Source of the DNA: Pseudomonas asgharzadehiana
GTDB taxonomy: Bacteria; Pseudomonadota; Gammaproteobacteria; Pseudomonadales; Pseudomonadaceae
NCBI RefSeq assembly: GCF_019139815.1
Contig: NZ_CP077079.1
Span: 2,976,001 to 3,040,000, forward strand
DNA length: 64,000 nucleotides
Direction: 5' to 3'
Made by a program: the position numbers and the translations under genes. Position 1 is the stretch's first letter. Each line of letters opens with the position of its first letter. Shown here piece by piece: positions 52,313 through 60,610 of the stretch. Under the pieces are notes generated by a model that made no database searches, was not told where the DNA came from, and saw nothing but the letters and a program-made list of their open reading frames with translations.

Positions 52313-52399
52313 TTAGCTCAAGCACCCACAGCCACCGCGAGACCCGCCATAAGCGGTCGTGGTGGTGGTACGGGTGAGGTTCAACTGAATAGGCATCAT
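52313..52399 (-). CDS. 28-residue Thr/Gly/Cys-rich peptide (leader or product)
   Basis: An ORF of 28 codons beginning MMPIQLNL, then TRTTTTTA (five consecutive Thr codons ACC ACC ACC ACG ACC), and ending GGCGCLS. There is no ribosome-binding site; instead a -35/-10 pair places the predicted transcription start at the A of the first ATG, implying leaderless translation. An intrinsic terminator follows the stop, so a complete transcript of about 140 bases is defined. The Thr-codon run and downstream terminator resemble amino-acid attenuator leaders (thrL), whereas the GGCGC end resembles a modified-peptide core; no modifying enzymes are nearby. I do not recognise a family. It is too short to be sure from sequence alone. 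Confidence 0.5.
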   Translation of the reverse strand: MMPIQLNLTRTTTTTAYGGSRGGCGCLS

Positions 52400-52405
52400 G
52401 GGCCG

Positions 52406-52435
52406 ATCATGCGGGCGCGCAGAAGTGACTGTCAA
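52406..52435 (-). promoter_or_regulatory. Promoter of the 28-codon unit
   Basis: Minus-strand TTGACA (52435-52430, perfect -35) is followed after 18 bases by CATGAT (52411-52406, four of six matches to -10). The start point, 7 bases on, coincides with the first ATG at 52399. Confidence 0.6.
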
Positions 52436-52645
52436 CAGCAGTAAGGGCATTTCCTACGGGCTACGGCGACGCTTTCCAGTGTCACGCATGGCTTATTCCG
52501 ACATCTGCACCGGTTAACCGTTCCTCAGCTAAGTCTTTGCTTATTCACGAGAATCCCGGACAATCCGGCCCCTTCTATGGTCGGGGCGCTGCCTGTCAGG
52601 TTTTTCTGACTCGTCCCGGCCGTGTAAATGCGGAGATCCGACCGG

Positions 52646-53923
52646 ATGAATGATCAGGCCAATAGCGTCGACGAACGCTATGCAACGACACCTGCAACCC
52701 TTTCGAGCTGGAGCCGCCAGGACACCACCTGGATGCTCGGCCTGTTCGGCACCGCCATCGGCGCCGGTACCTTGTTTCTGCCGATCAACGCTGGCCTGGG
52801 GGGCTTCTGGCCACTGGTGATCCTGGCGCTGCTGGCGTTCCCGATGACGTTCTTTGCCCACCGTGGCCTGACCCGTTTCGTGCTGTCGGGCCGCGAAGGT
52901 TCCGACATTACCGACGTGGTAGAGGAGCACTTTGGCATCAAGGCCGGTGCATTGATCACCTTGCTGTACTTCTTCGCCATTTTCCCGATTCTGCTGATCT
53001 ACAGCGTGGCGTTGACCAACACGGTCAGTAGCTTCATGGAGCACCAGTTGCACATCCTGCCGCCGCCACGGGCGATCCTGTCGTTCGTGCTGATCCTCGG
53101 CCTGCTGGCCGTGGTGCGGTGCGGTGAGCAGGTGATCGTCAAGGCCATGAGCCTGATGGTGTACCCGTTTATCGTTGCGCTGTTGTTCCTGGCGGTTTAC
53201 CTGGTGCCGCATTGGAACGGCGGCATCCTCAGCACGGCCAGTGTCGTGCCGGCGCCCTCGGCCTTGCTTAATACGTTGTGGCTGGCGATTCCGGTGATGG
53301 TGTTTTCGTTCAACCATTCGCCGATCATCTCCGCCTTTGCGGTCGACCAGAAGCGCCAGTACGGTGCCCACGCCGATGAGCGCAGCTCGCAGATCCTGTC
53401 CCGCGCGCACCTGCTGATGGTGGTGATGGTGCTGTTCTTCGTGTTCAGTTGCGTGCTGACCCTGTCGCCCGCGCAACTGGCCGAAGCGAAGGCGCAGAAC
53501 CTGTCGATCCTGTCGTACCTGGCCAACCACTTCAACAACCCGACCATCGCATTTGCTGCGCCGTTGATCGCGTTCGTGGCGATTGCCAAGTCGTTCCTGG
53601 GCCACTACATCGGTGCCAGCGAAGGCCTCAAGGGCCTGGTGCTCAAGAGCGGCCGTCGCCCCGCACCGAAGGCGTTGGACCGCATGACCGCTGCCTTCAT
53701 GCTCGTGGTGTGCTGGATTGTCGCCACGTTGAACCCGAGCATCCTGGGGATGATCGAGACCCTGGGCGGGCCGATTATCGCTTCGATCCTGTTCCTGATG
53801 CCGATGTACGCCATCCGGAAAGTGCCGGCCATGGCCAAGTACCGTGGGCAAGCGTCCAATGTGTTTGTCACGGCGGTAGGGTTGGTGGCGATTACGGCGT
53901 TGGTGTATTCGTTTATGGCTTGA
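52646..53923 (+). CDS. HAAAP-family serine/threonine permease, SdaC-like
   Basis: A 425-residue inner-membrane amino-acid symporter with about eleven TM helices. The first, WMLGLFGTAIGAGTLFLPINAG, carries the GAG substrate-binding break typical of APC-fold HAAAP carriers, and FNHSPIISAFAVDQ is the SdaC/TdcC-type helix motif. It is most similar in pattern to SdaC (serine) and TdcC (serine/threonine). ATG 52646 has GGAG 10 bases upstream; an in-frame ATG at 52628 lacks a site. It is transcribed divergently from the 28-codon Thr-rich unit. A REPIN follows. Confidence 0.86.
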   Translation: MNDQANSVDERYATTPATLSSWSRQDTTWMLGLFGTAIGAGTLFLPINAGLGGFWPLVILALLAFPMTFFAHRGLTRFVLSGREGSDITDVVEEHFGIKAGALITLLYFFAIFPILLIYSVALTNTVSSFMEHQLHILPPPRAILSFVLILGLLAVVRCGEQVIVKAMSLMVYPFIVALLFLAVYLVPHWNGGILSTASVVPAPSALLNTLWLAIPVMVFSFNHSPIISAFAVDQKRQYGAHADERSSQILSRAHLLMVVMVLFFVFSCVLTLSPAQLAEAKAQNLSILSYLANHFNNPTIAFAAPLIAFVAIAKSFLGHYIGASEGLKGLVLKSGRRPAPKALDRMTAAFMLVVCWIVATLNPSILGMIETLGGPIIASILFLMPMYAIRKVPAMAKYRGQASNVFVTAVGLVAITALVYSFMA

Positions 53924-53960
53924 AGTCTGAGACAGTTCTCAAGGACTGTTCAGGTCCAAA

Positions 53961-54048
53961 TGTAGGAGGGGGCTTGCTCCCGATAGCGGTGTATCAGTCA
54001 CATATGAATGACTGAATCACCGCCATCGGGAGCAAGCCCCCTCCCACA
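53961..54048. repeat. REPIN, copy 8
   Basis: TGTAGGAGGGGGCTTGCTCC (one change in the left arm) with intact inverted right arm. It lies between the convergent permease gene and acnB. Confidence 0.88.
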
Positions 54049-54085
54049 TTTGCCTTTCAGTGTTGTGAACACCGTATTCCGGGCA

Positions 54086-54125
54086 TAAAAAACGCCGCGT
54101 ACCTTGCGATACGCGGCGTTTTTTT
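54086..54125. terminator. Bidirectional terminator (acnB / permease)
   Basis: AACGCCGCGTA (54091-54101) pairs with TACGCGGCGTT (54110-54120); A-rich on the left and T-rich on the right, so it can terminate both acnB (minus) and the permease transcript (plus). Confidence 0.92.
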
Positions 54126-54136
54126 ACATCAACACC

Positions 54137-56746
54137 TTAGGCTTGAATCACCGGGATGTTGGCGCTTGCTGCGATCTTGCGGAACTCGGCGATCTGGTCG
54201 AAGTTCAGGTAGCGGTAGACGTCACTGGCCATGGTGTCCAGTTTCGCTGCGTAGCCCATGTACTCTTCGACAGTCGGCAAGCGACCCAGGGTAGACGCCA
54301 CTGCCGCCAGCTCAGCCGAGGCCAGGTAGACGTTCGCGCCGTCACCCAGGCGGTTCGGGAAGTTACGGGTCGACGTCGACACCACGGTCGAATTCGGCTC
54401 AACACGTGCCTGGTTACCCATGCACAGCGAGCAGCCCGGCATTTCCATGCGCGCGCCGGCCTTGCCGTAGATGCCGTAGTAGCCTTCTTCGGTCAATTGG
54501 TGAGCGTCCATCTTGGTCGGCGGCGACAGCCACAGACGGGTTGGCAGCTGCCCCTTGACCTGTTCCAGCAACTTGCCGGCAGCGCGGAAGTGACCGATGT
54601 TGGTCATGCACGAGCCGATGAACACTTCGTCGATCTTCTCGCCGGCAACGCTGGACAGCAGACGAGCGTCGTCCGGGTCGTTTGGTGCGCAGAGGATCGG
54701 CTCGTTGATTTCCGACAGGTCGATCTCGATGATTTCGGCGTATTCGGCGTCGGCATCGGCTTCCATCAGCTCAGGGTTGGCCACCCAGGCTTCCATCGCT
54801 TGGGCGCGACGTTCCAGGGTGCGTGCATCGCCGTAGCCTTCACCGATCATCCAGCGCAGCAGGGTGATGTTGGAGTTCAGGTACTCGGTGACGGACTCTT
54901 TGGACAGCTTGATGGTGCAACCGGCAGCCGAACGTTCGGCCGAGGCGTCGGACAGCTCGAAAGCCTGCTCCAGCGTCAGGTCGTTGAGACCTTCGATTTC
55001 CAGGATGCGGCCGGAGAAGGCGTTTTTCTTGCCTTTTTTCTCTACGGTCAGCAGGCCCGATTGGATCGCGTAGTAAGGAATCGCATGAACCAGGTCACGC
55101 AGGGTGATGCCAGGTTTCATCTTGCCTTTGAAGCGAACCAGGATCGATTCCGGCATGTCCAGTGGCATCACGCCAGTGGCTGCGGCAAACGCGACCAGAC
55201 CGGAACCGGCCGGGAACGAGATGCCCATCGGGAAGCGGGTGTGGGAGTCACCACCGGTGCCGACGGTGTCCGGCAGCAGCATGCGGTTCAGCCAGCTGTG
55301 GATGATGCCGTCGCCTGGACGCAGCGATACACCGCCACGGGTCATGATGAAGTCAGGCAGGGTGTGGTGGGTGGTTACGTCGATCGGCTTTGGATAGGCC
55401 GCGGTGTGGCAGAAGGACTGCATCACCAGATCGGTCGAGAAGCCCAGGCACGCCAGGTCTTTGAGTTCATCACGGGTCATCGGACCGGTGGTGTCCTGGG
55501 AACCCACGGTGGTCATCTTCGGTTCGCAGTAAGTACCTGGGCGAACGCCTTTGCCTTCCGGCAGACCGCAGGCCTTGCCGACCATTTTCTGCGCCAGGGT
55601 GAAGCCTTTGCCGGTGTCGACAGGCGCTTCAGGCAGCTTGAACAGGTCGGTAGGGCCAAGGCCCAGCTCAGCGCGAGCCTTGTCGGTCAGGCCACGGCCG
55701 ATGATCAGCGGGATACGGCCGCCGGCGCGGACTTCGTCCAGCAGCACCGGCGTCTTCATTTCGAAGGTGGTCAGGACTTCATCGGTGCCGTGTTTGCAGA
55801 CTTTGCCAGCATGTGGGTACAGGTCGATCACGTCGCCCATGTTCATGTTGGTCACGTCGAATTCGATCGGCAGAGCGCCCGCATCTTCCATGGTGTTGTA
55901 GAAGATCGGAGCGATCTTGCTGCCGAAGCAGAAGCCGCCGGCACGCTTGTTCGGCACGTAAGGCACGTCGTCGCCGAAGAACCACAGTACCGAGTTGGTC
56001 GCCGATTTACGCGACGAACCCGTACCGACCACGTCACCGACGTAGGCGATCGGGAAGCCTTGGCCACGCATTTCTTCGATCTGCTTCATCGGGCCGGTCT
56101 TGCCTTGCTCGTCCGGCACGATGCCTTCGCGCGCCATTTTCAGCATGGCGAGGGCGTGCAGCGGGATGTCAGGGCGGGACCAGGCGTCCGGGGCAGGGGA
56201 CAGGTCGTCGGTGTTGGTTTCGCCGGTGACCTTGAACACGCGCAGGCTGATCTTGTCGGCCAGGGTAGGGCGGTTGCGGAACCACTCGCCGTCAGCCCAG
56301 GACTGGATCACGGCTTTGGCGTGTGCGTTGCCGTTGCGGGCTTTTTCAGCCACGTCGTGGAACGCATCGAACATCAGCAGGGTGTGCTTGAGTTGGGCGG
56401 CGGCGACAGGCGCAAGTGTGGCGTCGTCCAGCAGCTCGACCAGGGTCACGATGTTGTAGCCGCCTTGCATGGTGCCAAGCAGTTCAACGGCGCGTTTCTT
56501 GTCGATCAGGGGGGAAGTGGCTTCGCCCTTGGCCAGGGCAGACAGGAAACCGGCCTTGACGTAGGCAGCTTCGTCAACACCTGGTGGAATGCGGTTGGTA
56601 ATCAGGTCAACGAGGAATTCTTCTTCGCCAGCCGGAGGATTTTTCAGCAGCTCGACCAGGCCTGCGGTTTGTTCGGCGTTAAGCGGCTGGGGAACGATAC
56701 CCAGGGCTGCGCGCTCTTCGATATGTTTGCGGTAGGCTTCAAGCAC
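54137..56746 (-). CDS. acnB: Aconitate hydratase B
   Basis: An 869-residue TCA-cycle enzyme isomerising citrate and isocitrate. The AcnB domain order is kept: N-terminal HEAT-like domain, swivel domain ([28 protein letters not shown]) and catalytic domains. The [4Fe-4S] cysteines are in [10 protein letters not shown] (about 711) and GCSLCMGNQ (about 769 and 772). The start is GTG 56746, whose [11 protein letters not shown] matches the AcnB N-terminus, with GAGGG 8 bases upstream. The in-frame ATG at 56761 overlaps that ribosome-binding site and is rejected. It is monocistronic, with a long nested inverted repeat in its upstream region. Confidence 0.96.
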   Translation of the reverse strand: MLEAYRKHIEERAALGIVPQPLNAEQTAGLVELLKNPPAGEEEFLVDLITNRIPPGVDEAAYVKAGFLSALAKGEATSPLIDKKRAVELLGTMQGGYNIVTLVELLDDATLAPVAAAQLKHTLLMFDAFHDVAEKARNGNAHAKAVIQSWADGEWFRNRPTLADKISLRVFKVTGETNTDDLSPAPDAWSRPDIPLHALAMLKMAREGIVPDEQGKTGPMKQIEEMRGQGFPIAYVGDVVGTGSSRKSATNSVLWFFGDDVPYVPNKRAGGFCFGSKIAPIFYNTMEDAGALPIEFDVTNMNMGDVIDLYPHAGKVCKHGTDEVLTTFEMKTPVLLDEVRAGGRIPLIIGRGLTDKARAELGLGPTDLFKLPEAPVDTGKGFTLAQKMVGKACGLPEGKGVRPGTYCEPKMTTVGSQDTTGPMTRDELKDLACLGFSTDLVMQSFCHTAAYPKPIDVTTHHTLPDFIMTRGGVSLRPGDGIIHSWLNRMLLPDTVGTGGDSHTRFPMGISFPAGSGLVAFAAATGVMPLDMPESILVRFKGKMKPGITLRDLVHAIPYYAIQSGLLTVEKKGKKNAFSGRILEIEGLNDLTLEQAFELSDASAERSAAGCTIKLSKESVTEYLNSNITLLRWMIGEGYGDARTLERRAQAMEAWVANPELMEADADAEYAEIIEIDLSEINEPILCAPNDPDDARLLSSVAGEKIDEVFIGSCMTNIGHFRAAGKLLEQVKGQLPTRLWLSPPTKMDAHQLTEEGYYGIYGKAGARMEMPGCSLCMGNQARVEPNSTVVSTSTRNFPNRLGDGANVYLASAELAAVASTLGRLPTVEEYMGYAAKLDTMASDVYRYLNFDQIAEFRKIAASANIPVIQA

Positions 56747-57143
56747 AGTTATTACCCTCATCAGTGGTCCCACGGGACGCTCATCCAGAAATGAACGGCA
56801 CGCATGCGCTCGGGGGCTTTTTGGGCCGCAAAGCCAGCGCTGCCGGCATTCCTTACAGAAGCTGCTTTCAAAGTTTTACGCCTGCAGAACGGAGCTGATG
56901 AGGGTTGGCGTTGGCTATTGACCTACCGGGTAATAACCATCGCCAACACCGTTCTGAAGGAACGACTGTGCTCGTGACGCTTTGAAAACAGCTTCCAGCG
57001 GATTATTGGCGCCTTACAAGGCCGGGTGATTCTACGGCAAAAAATTTCTAAAGGTAAGTTGCCACGGCAAGTTTGCTGGGTGATCAACCTTAGACAAAGG
57101 GCTAACATGGCGCACTGTTTCGCTGATTTGCGTGTCGTTGCCC
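56747..57143. other. 397-bp divergent intergenic region, acnB / DUF1289 gene
   Basis: It holds the promoters of both divergent genes and a co-centred set of inverted repeats (56858-56995). I could not define a clear -35/-10 for either gene. A small minus-strand open frame at 56923-57108 has no ribosome-binding site and crosses the repeat; I do not regard it as a gene. Confidence 0.5.
56858..56995. repeat. Nested inverted repeats, about 138 bp
   Basis: Three arm pairs share roughly one centre near 56925. GAAGCTGCTTTCAAAG (56858-56873) pairs with CTTTGAAAACAGCTTC (56980-56995), 15 of 16. CAGAACGG (56885-56892) pairs with CCGTTCTG (56949-56956). GTTGGCG (56904-56910) pairs with CGCCAAC (56941-56947) and continues inward as TGGCTATT / AATAACCA, 7 of 8. 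It could form a cruciform or a long structured RNA, or carry mirrored protein-binding sites for the two divergent promoters. Confidence 0.7.
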
Positions 57144-57614
57144 ATGCCCAACCAAACCATCAAGACCCCCTGCGTCGGCCTGTGCTCCACGGTTTACGGC
57201 GATCTGGTGTGCCGCGGCTGCAAGCGCTTCCACCACGAAGTGATCCAGTGGAACGGCTATGACGAAGAAGAAAAGCGCGCAGTATGGCTGCGCCTGGAGC
57301 AACTGCTGGTGCAGGTCATGGCCGGCAAAGTGGAAATTTTTGACCCCGGCACCCTGCGTGGCCAATTGGAGCAGCGCAAGATCCGCTTCGTGCCGCACCA
57401 GTCGCCTTACTGCTGGGCCTACCAACTGATCGCTCGGGGCGCGCGGGTGATTTCCAATCTGCAAGCCTATGGCATGGTGCTGTTGCCGGAGTTTCGCGAC
57501 TGGCCCTTGCCGGACTTGCGCGATGCCATCGACCGCGAGTTTTTTATCCTGTCCGAGGCGCATTACCAGCGCTATATCGCGCCCGGTTTCCTGAGAGATG
57601 CGCTCGCCGACTGA
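57144..57614 (+). CDS. DUF1289 domain protein
   Basis: A 156-residue protein with the DUF1289 motif at the N-terminus: TPCVGLCSTVYGDLVCRGCKRF supplies four Cys in a CxxxC-x7-CxxC-like arrangement, suggestive of a metal or Fe-S site. The remainder (WLRLEQLLVQVMAGKVEIF ... EFFILSEAHYQRYIA) is helical and unknown to me. ATG 57144 is chosen; a GTG at 57132 is in frame. I recall the same order (acnB, this gene, tandem Usp) in P. aeruginosa. It is divergent from acnB across the nested inverted repeat. Confidence 0.82.
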   Translation: MPNQTIKTPCVGLCSTVYGDLVCRGCKRFHHEVIQWNGYDEEEKRAVWLRLEQLLVQVMAGKVEIFDPGTLRGQLEQRKIRFVPHQSPYCWAYQLIARGARVISNLQAYGMVLLPEFRDWPLPDLRDAIDREFFILSEAHYQRYIAPGFLRDALAD

Positions 57615-57630
57615 CAACACAAGTCCAGAA

Positions 57631-57650
57631 TGTGGGGGCTTGCTCCCACA
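57631..57650. repeat. Solo REP, copy 9 (shortened)
   Basis: TGTGGGGGCTTGCTCCCACA, a self-complementary single REP lacking two G residues of the core, between the convergent DUF1289 and UspE-like genes. Confidence 0.8.
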
Positions 57651-57680
57651 TATTGATCTTCATTGTTTTGGAGATCAGCG

Positions 57681-58544
57681 TCAGTGCTCGGTTGCGAGCT
57701 CCTGCAGGTGATCCATCAGCGTCTGCGGTTTGAGCACCAGTACGTCGCTTTCCACGGCATCGAGGATCACTTCCGCCGTATTGCCGATGAGCGCGCCGGA
57801 AAGCCCCTTGCGCGCCACGGTGCCGATGATGGTGACGGCTGCCTGGTATTTGTGCGCTGCAAAAGGAATCAGCACATCCGCCGGGCCTTCTTCGATATGC
57901 AAGTGGCTGTCATCCACGTCGAACTCGGCTTGGAATGCCTTGCATTGCTCGCGATAGCGCGCCTCGATGGTTTCTTTAAGCTGAAACGTCGGGTCCGCGG
58001 CCGACAGCATCGGCGACGGATGGGCACTGATCACATGTAACTGCGCCTTGGCGAGGCTGGCGATGTCAAAACCGTGATCAATGATCGAGTTATGCAGCGA
58101 CCGATGCTCGCCGTCGGTATTGCCCACGTCAATCGCCGCCAGGATCACGCGGCCCGCCCAGGGCGTGGCGGTCTTGACCAGCAGCACCGCCGTCGGGCAA
58201 TAACGCAACAGCTTCCAATCCGCCGGGGTCAGCAGTGCTTTTTTCAACGGGCTGTCGGGGAAGTGCTGCTTGATCACCAGGCCACAGCCTTCGGCCTGCT
58301 GCACGTCGATGATGGTTTCATGCAGGCTGTCGTTCCACGCCTGTTCGGTGGTGACGCTGTAGCCGGCCTCCTGCAAGCCGGCCTTGAGCAGGCTCAACAG
58401 CGCCGAATGCTCATGCTTTTTGTCGCAGACCAGCAAATGCAGGTGTGCATCGGTCACCCCGGCGATCAGCTTGGCGCGCTTGAGGGCCAGGCTTTCCGAA
58501 TGCTCGGGCTCGATGACCACCAGGATGCTGCGGATGGCTTGCAT
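57681..58544 (-). CDS. Tandem universal stress protein, UspE-like
   Basis: A 287-residue protein made of two UspA-type domains (about 1-135 and 145-280). Domain 1 opens QAIRSILVVIEPEHSESLALK and contains LLRYCPTAVLLVK. Domain 2 opens GRVILAAIDVG and contains IIGTVARKGLSGALIGNTAEVIL, the nucleotide-loop pattern GxxxxG..GN.A. ATG 58544 follows GGAGA. A perfect Anr/FNR box (TTGAT-GCAC-ATCAA) is centred near -42 of a TATAGT promoter upstream, so expression should rise under oxygen limitation, as for several P. aeruginosa Usp genes. Likely role: energy-starvation or anaerobic survival. Confidence 0.88.
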   Translation of the reverse strand: MQAIRSILVVIEPEHSESLALKRAKLIAGVTDAHLHLLVCDKKHEHSALLSLLKAGLQEAGYSVTTEQAWNDSLHETIIDVQQAEGCGLVIKQHFPDSPLKKALLTPADWKLLRYCPTAVLLVKTATPWAGRVILAAIDVGNTDGEHRSLHNSIIDHGFDIASLAKAQLHVISAHPSPMLSAADPTFQLKETIEARYREQCKAFQAEFDVDDSHLHIEEGPADVLIPFAAHKYQAAVTIIGTVARKGLSGALIGNTAEVILDAVESDVLVLKPQTLMDHLQELATEH

Positions 58545-58571
58545 GGTCGGGATCTCCAAAAGGGGCGGGCG

Positions 58572-58621
58572 TTGAATAACTATAGTTGCCTGGCGCGGCA
58601 CGTCATGTTGATGCACATCAA
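58572..58621 (-). promoter_or_regulatory. Anr/FNR-dependent class II promoter
   Basis: TTGATGCACATCAA (58608-58621) is a perfect FNR/Anr box. On the minus strand TATAGT (58584-58579) forms the -10, predicting a start near 58572. The box centre is then about 42 bases upstream, the class II activator position for the UspE-like gene. Confidence 0.78.
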
Positions 58622-58695
58622 GGCCAGTGGCTGGTGGTCTTCGGCGTGGTCGGTATAATCGCCGACCTTTTGTGATCCTTTTGCCCGTGAGCCCG

Positions 58696-59298
58696 ATGAA
58701 CCTGCCAGACATCCACGAATTCCTCGGTTGCCGCACCCCCGACGCTTGGGTCCAGGCGGCGCTGGCCGACCAGGAAACGCTGCTGATCGACCATAAGAAT
58801 TGCGAATTCAAGGCCGCCAGCACGGCGCTGAGCCTGATCGCCAAGTACCACGGCCATGTCGACCTGATCAATATGATGTCGCGCCTGGCCCGTGAAGAAC
58901 TGGTGCACCACGAGCAGGTCATGCGCCTGATGAAAAAGCGCAAGATTGAGCTGCGCCAACTGCACGCCAGCCGTTATGCCTCGGGTTTGCGCAAAGTGGT
59001 GCGCAGCCATGAGCCGGTGAAGCTGGTGGATACCCTGGTGGTCGGCGCCTTTATCGAAGCGCGCAGTTGCGAGCGTTTCGAAGCGCTGGTGCCGCATTTG
59101 GACGAAGAACTCGGCAAGTTCTACTTCGGCCTGCTGAAAAGCGAGGCGCGGCACTTCCAGGGTTACCTGAAGCTGGCCTACCAGTACGGCGACGCCAAGG
59201 ACGTCGCGCAGGTGATCGAGCGGGTGAGGGCGGCCGAGCAGGAACTGATCGAGTCACCCGACATCGAGTTCCGCTTTCACAGTGGCGTGCCAGCCTGA
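58696..59298 (+). CDS. miaE: tRNA-(ms2io6A) hydroxylase MiaE
   Basis: A 200-residue non-haem diiron monooxygenase that hydroxylates 2-methylthio-N6-isopentenyl-adenosine at tRNA position 37. Ferritin-like four-helix fold with carboxylate/His ligands in LLIDHKNCEFKAAST, REELVHHEQVM, FIEARSCERFEAL and SEARHFQGYLKLA. ATG 58696 is chosen because MNLPDIHEFLG matches family N-termini and the longer frame would run into the UspE promoter region. The 3' end overlaps the convergent MFS gene by 45 bases. Confidence 0.93.
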   Translation: MNLPDIHEFLGCRTPDAWVQAALADQETLLIDHKNCEFKAASTALSLIAKYHGHVDLINMMSRLAREELVHHEQVMRLMKKRKIELRQLHASRYASGLRKVVRSHEPVKLVDTLVVGAFIEARSCERFEALVPHLDEELGKFYFGLLKSEARHFQGYLKLAYQYGDAKDVAQVIERVRAAEQELIESPDIEFRFHSGVPA

Positions 59299-60453
59299 GG
59301 CCACCGCCACGCCGATCAAGAGGGTGATCGCTGTGAGCAGCAGCATCACCGTTTGCGCGCCCAGCGGTGCGGCCAGCACGGCAACCATCAAGCCCGCCAG
59401 CGGTTGCGGCAGGTTGTTGAGCAGGGTGATCACGCCTACCGTCTTGCCGAAGTCCTGCACCGGAATCACCCGCTGGCGTGTGCTGCGCAGGTACACGTTG
59501 AACATTTTGTCGAAACCGCTGACCAGCAGGAAACCCAGCGCATAGCCCCACACATTGGAGCTGATCGCCATAATCAATGCCCCGGCGGCAATCATCGAAT
59601 ACGACAACCCGCCCATGGTCTTCAAGCCTAATGATGAGCGCGCCAGGTAAAACAGAATCACGAGGGTAACCATCGCCCCCGCGCCTTGCAGCAGGGCGTA
59701 GGCATCCTTGCTGGCCGCGTATTGGCCCGTGACCATTGCCGCCGAAGTGGCCAGCGTCACGCCGATCAACAGGTTCACACCGATGGCCAGGGTAATGACC
59801 CGCTTGAGCTCCACCAGGCTACGAATATGCCCCCAGGCGATGCGCAGCGGTTGCAGCCCGATATCATGTTGCTGGGCGTGGCGTTGCAGGTTCACCGTGG
59901 TGTGGCGTTGCCAGGTCAGCATGGCCAGGTCCGCCAGCCCAAACAGCCCACCGATGCCCAGCACCACCCACTGCCAGGCCCACACCTCAAGCAACAGCGC
60001 CGCGACCAGCGGGCCGAGCACCAGGCCGCTCTGGTCGGCGATTTGGGAATAGGACAAGGTCTTGGCATAGGTGTAGTGCTTGAAGATATGCGGCATCAGC
60101 ACTTCCCGCGCCATGATGCCCTGGGTGGTCAACACCCCGCACAGTGCCGACAGCATCACCAGCCAGTAAATACCTTCGAACATCCCGTACAGTGCCACCG
60201 CCACACCACAGGCCACGGCGCGGTAAACCTGGCTGATATGCAGAATACGCACCGGCGAAAACCTGTCGCACAACGCCCCGCACACGGGAAACGCCAGGTA
60301 GCGCGGCAGTGACTCGACAAAAAATGCCAGCCCGGCCCACGACACACTGCGGGTGCTCTGGAACACCATCAGCGGCACGATGAACAGCAGAATCTGATCG
60401 GCCAGCCGTGACAGAAACAGCGAGACAAAGAACGCCAGGTAATCCTTGCGCAT
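59254..60453 (-). CDS. MFS transporter
   Basis: A 399-residue carrier with twelve predicted TM helices. The loop-2 motif appears as CGALCDRFSPVRIL (variant of GxxxDRxGRR). The N-terminus MRKDYLAFFVSLFLSRLADQILLFIVPLMVF and the C-terminal domain with STRQRVIPVQDFGKTVGV recall MFS exporters of the NreB/enterobactin-exporter type; substrate unknown. Start ATG 60453 has GGGAG 4 bases upstream. It is divergent from the RstA-like response regulator, with the phased TTAAAA repeats lying between, and may be regulated by it. Its 3' end overlaps miaE. Confidence 0.85.
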   Translation of the reverse strand: MRKDYLAFFVSLFLSRLADQILLFIVPLMVFQSTRSVSWAGLAFFVESLPRYLAFPVCGALCDRFSPVRILHISQVYRAVACGVAVALYGMFEGIYWLVMLSALCGVLTTQGIMAREVLMPHIFKHYTYAKTLSYSQIADQSGLVLGPLVAALLLEVWAWQWVVLGIGGLFGLADLAMLTWQRHTTVNLQRHAQQHDIGLQPLRIAWGHIRSLVELKRVITLAIGVNLLIGVTLATSAAMVTGQYAASKDAYALLQGAGAMVTLVILFYLARSSLGLKTMGGLSYSMIAAGALIMAISSNVWGYALGFLLVSGFDKMFNVYLRSTRQRVIPVQDFGKTVGVITLLNNLPQPLAGLMVAVLAAPLGAQTVMLLLTAITLLIGVAVASGWHATVKAELDVG

Positions 60454-60473
60454 ACAACTCCCTGTGAATGGCG

Positions 60474-60573
60474 TTAAAAATTGCAGGCTATTTGTTAAAA
60501 ACTCTTAAAAGGATGAAGCTTCATCGGGCGCTGCTGGCCAGTTGATTCAGTTGCGCAGCTTGCCACCTATAAT
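60474..60573. promoter_or_regulatory. Control region of the RstA-like operon
   Basis: TTAAAA occurs at 60474, 60495 and 60505, spaced 21 and 10 bases (two turns and one turn of DNA), followed by the perfect palindrome GATGAAGCTTCATC (60512-60525) and a perfect TATAAT (60568-60573) 38 bases before the response-regulator start. The phased hexamers look like OmpR-family direct repeats. Confidence 0.5.
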
Positions 60574-60610
60574 GCCGCCTCTTCAATCGGCGTTTGCACA
60601 CTGAGAACTT

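Noticed and set aside
52313..52399. Calling the 28-codon ORF a known RiPP precursor such as a methanobactin or thiopeptide.
   Set aside because: No modifying enzyme, transporter or known leader motif lies nearby; the Cys-x-Cys end alone is not enough.
56747..56773. Upstream ATG codons (56761 or earlier) as the acnB start.
   Set aside because: ATG 56761 overlaps the GAGGG ribosome-binding site, and the AcnB N-terminus aligns to the GTG at 56746.
56923..57108. A 61-codon minus-strand frame between acnB and the DUF1289 gene.
   Set aside because: It crosses the nested inverted repeat, has no ribosome-binding site and shows no protein-like composition.
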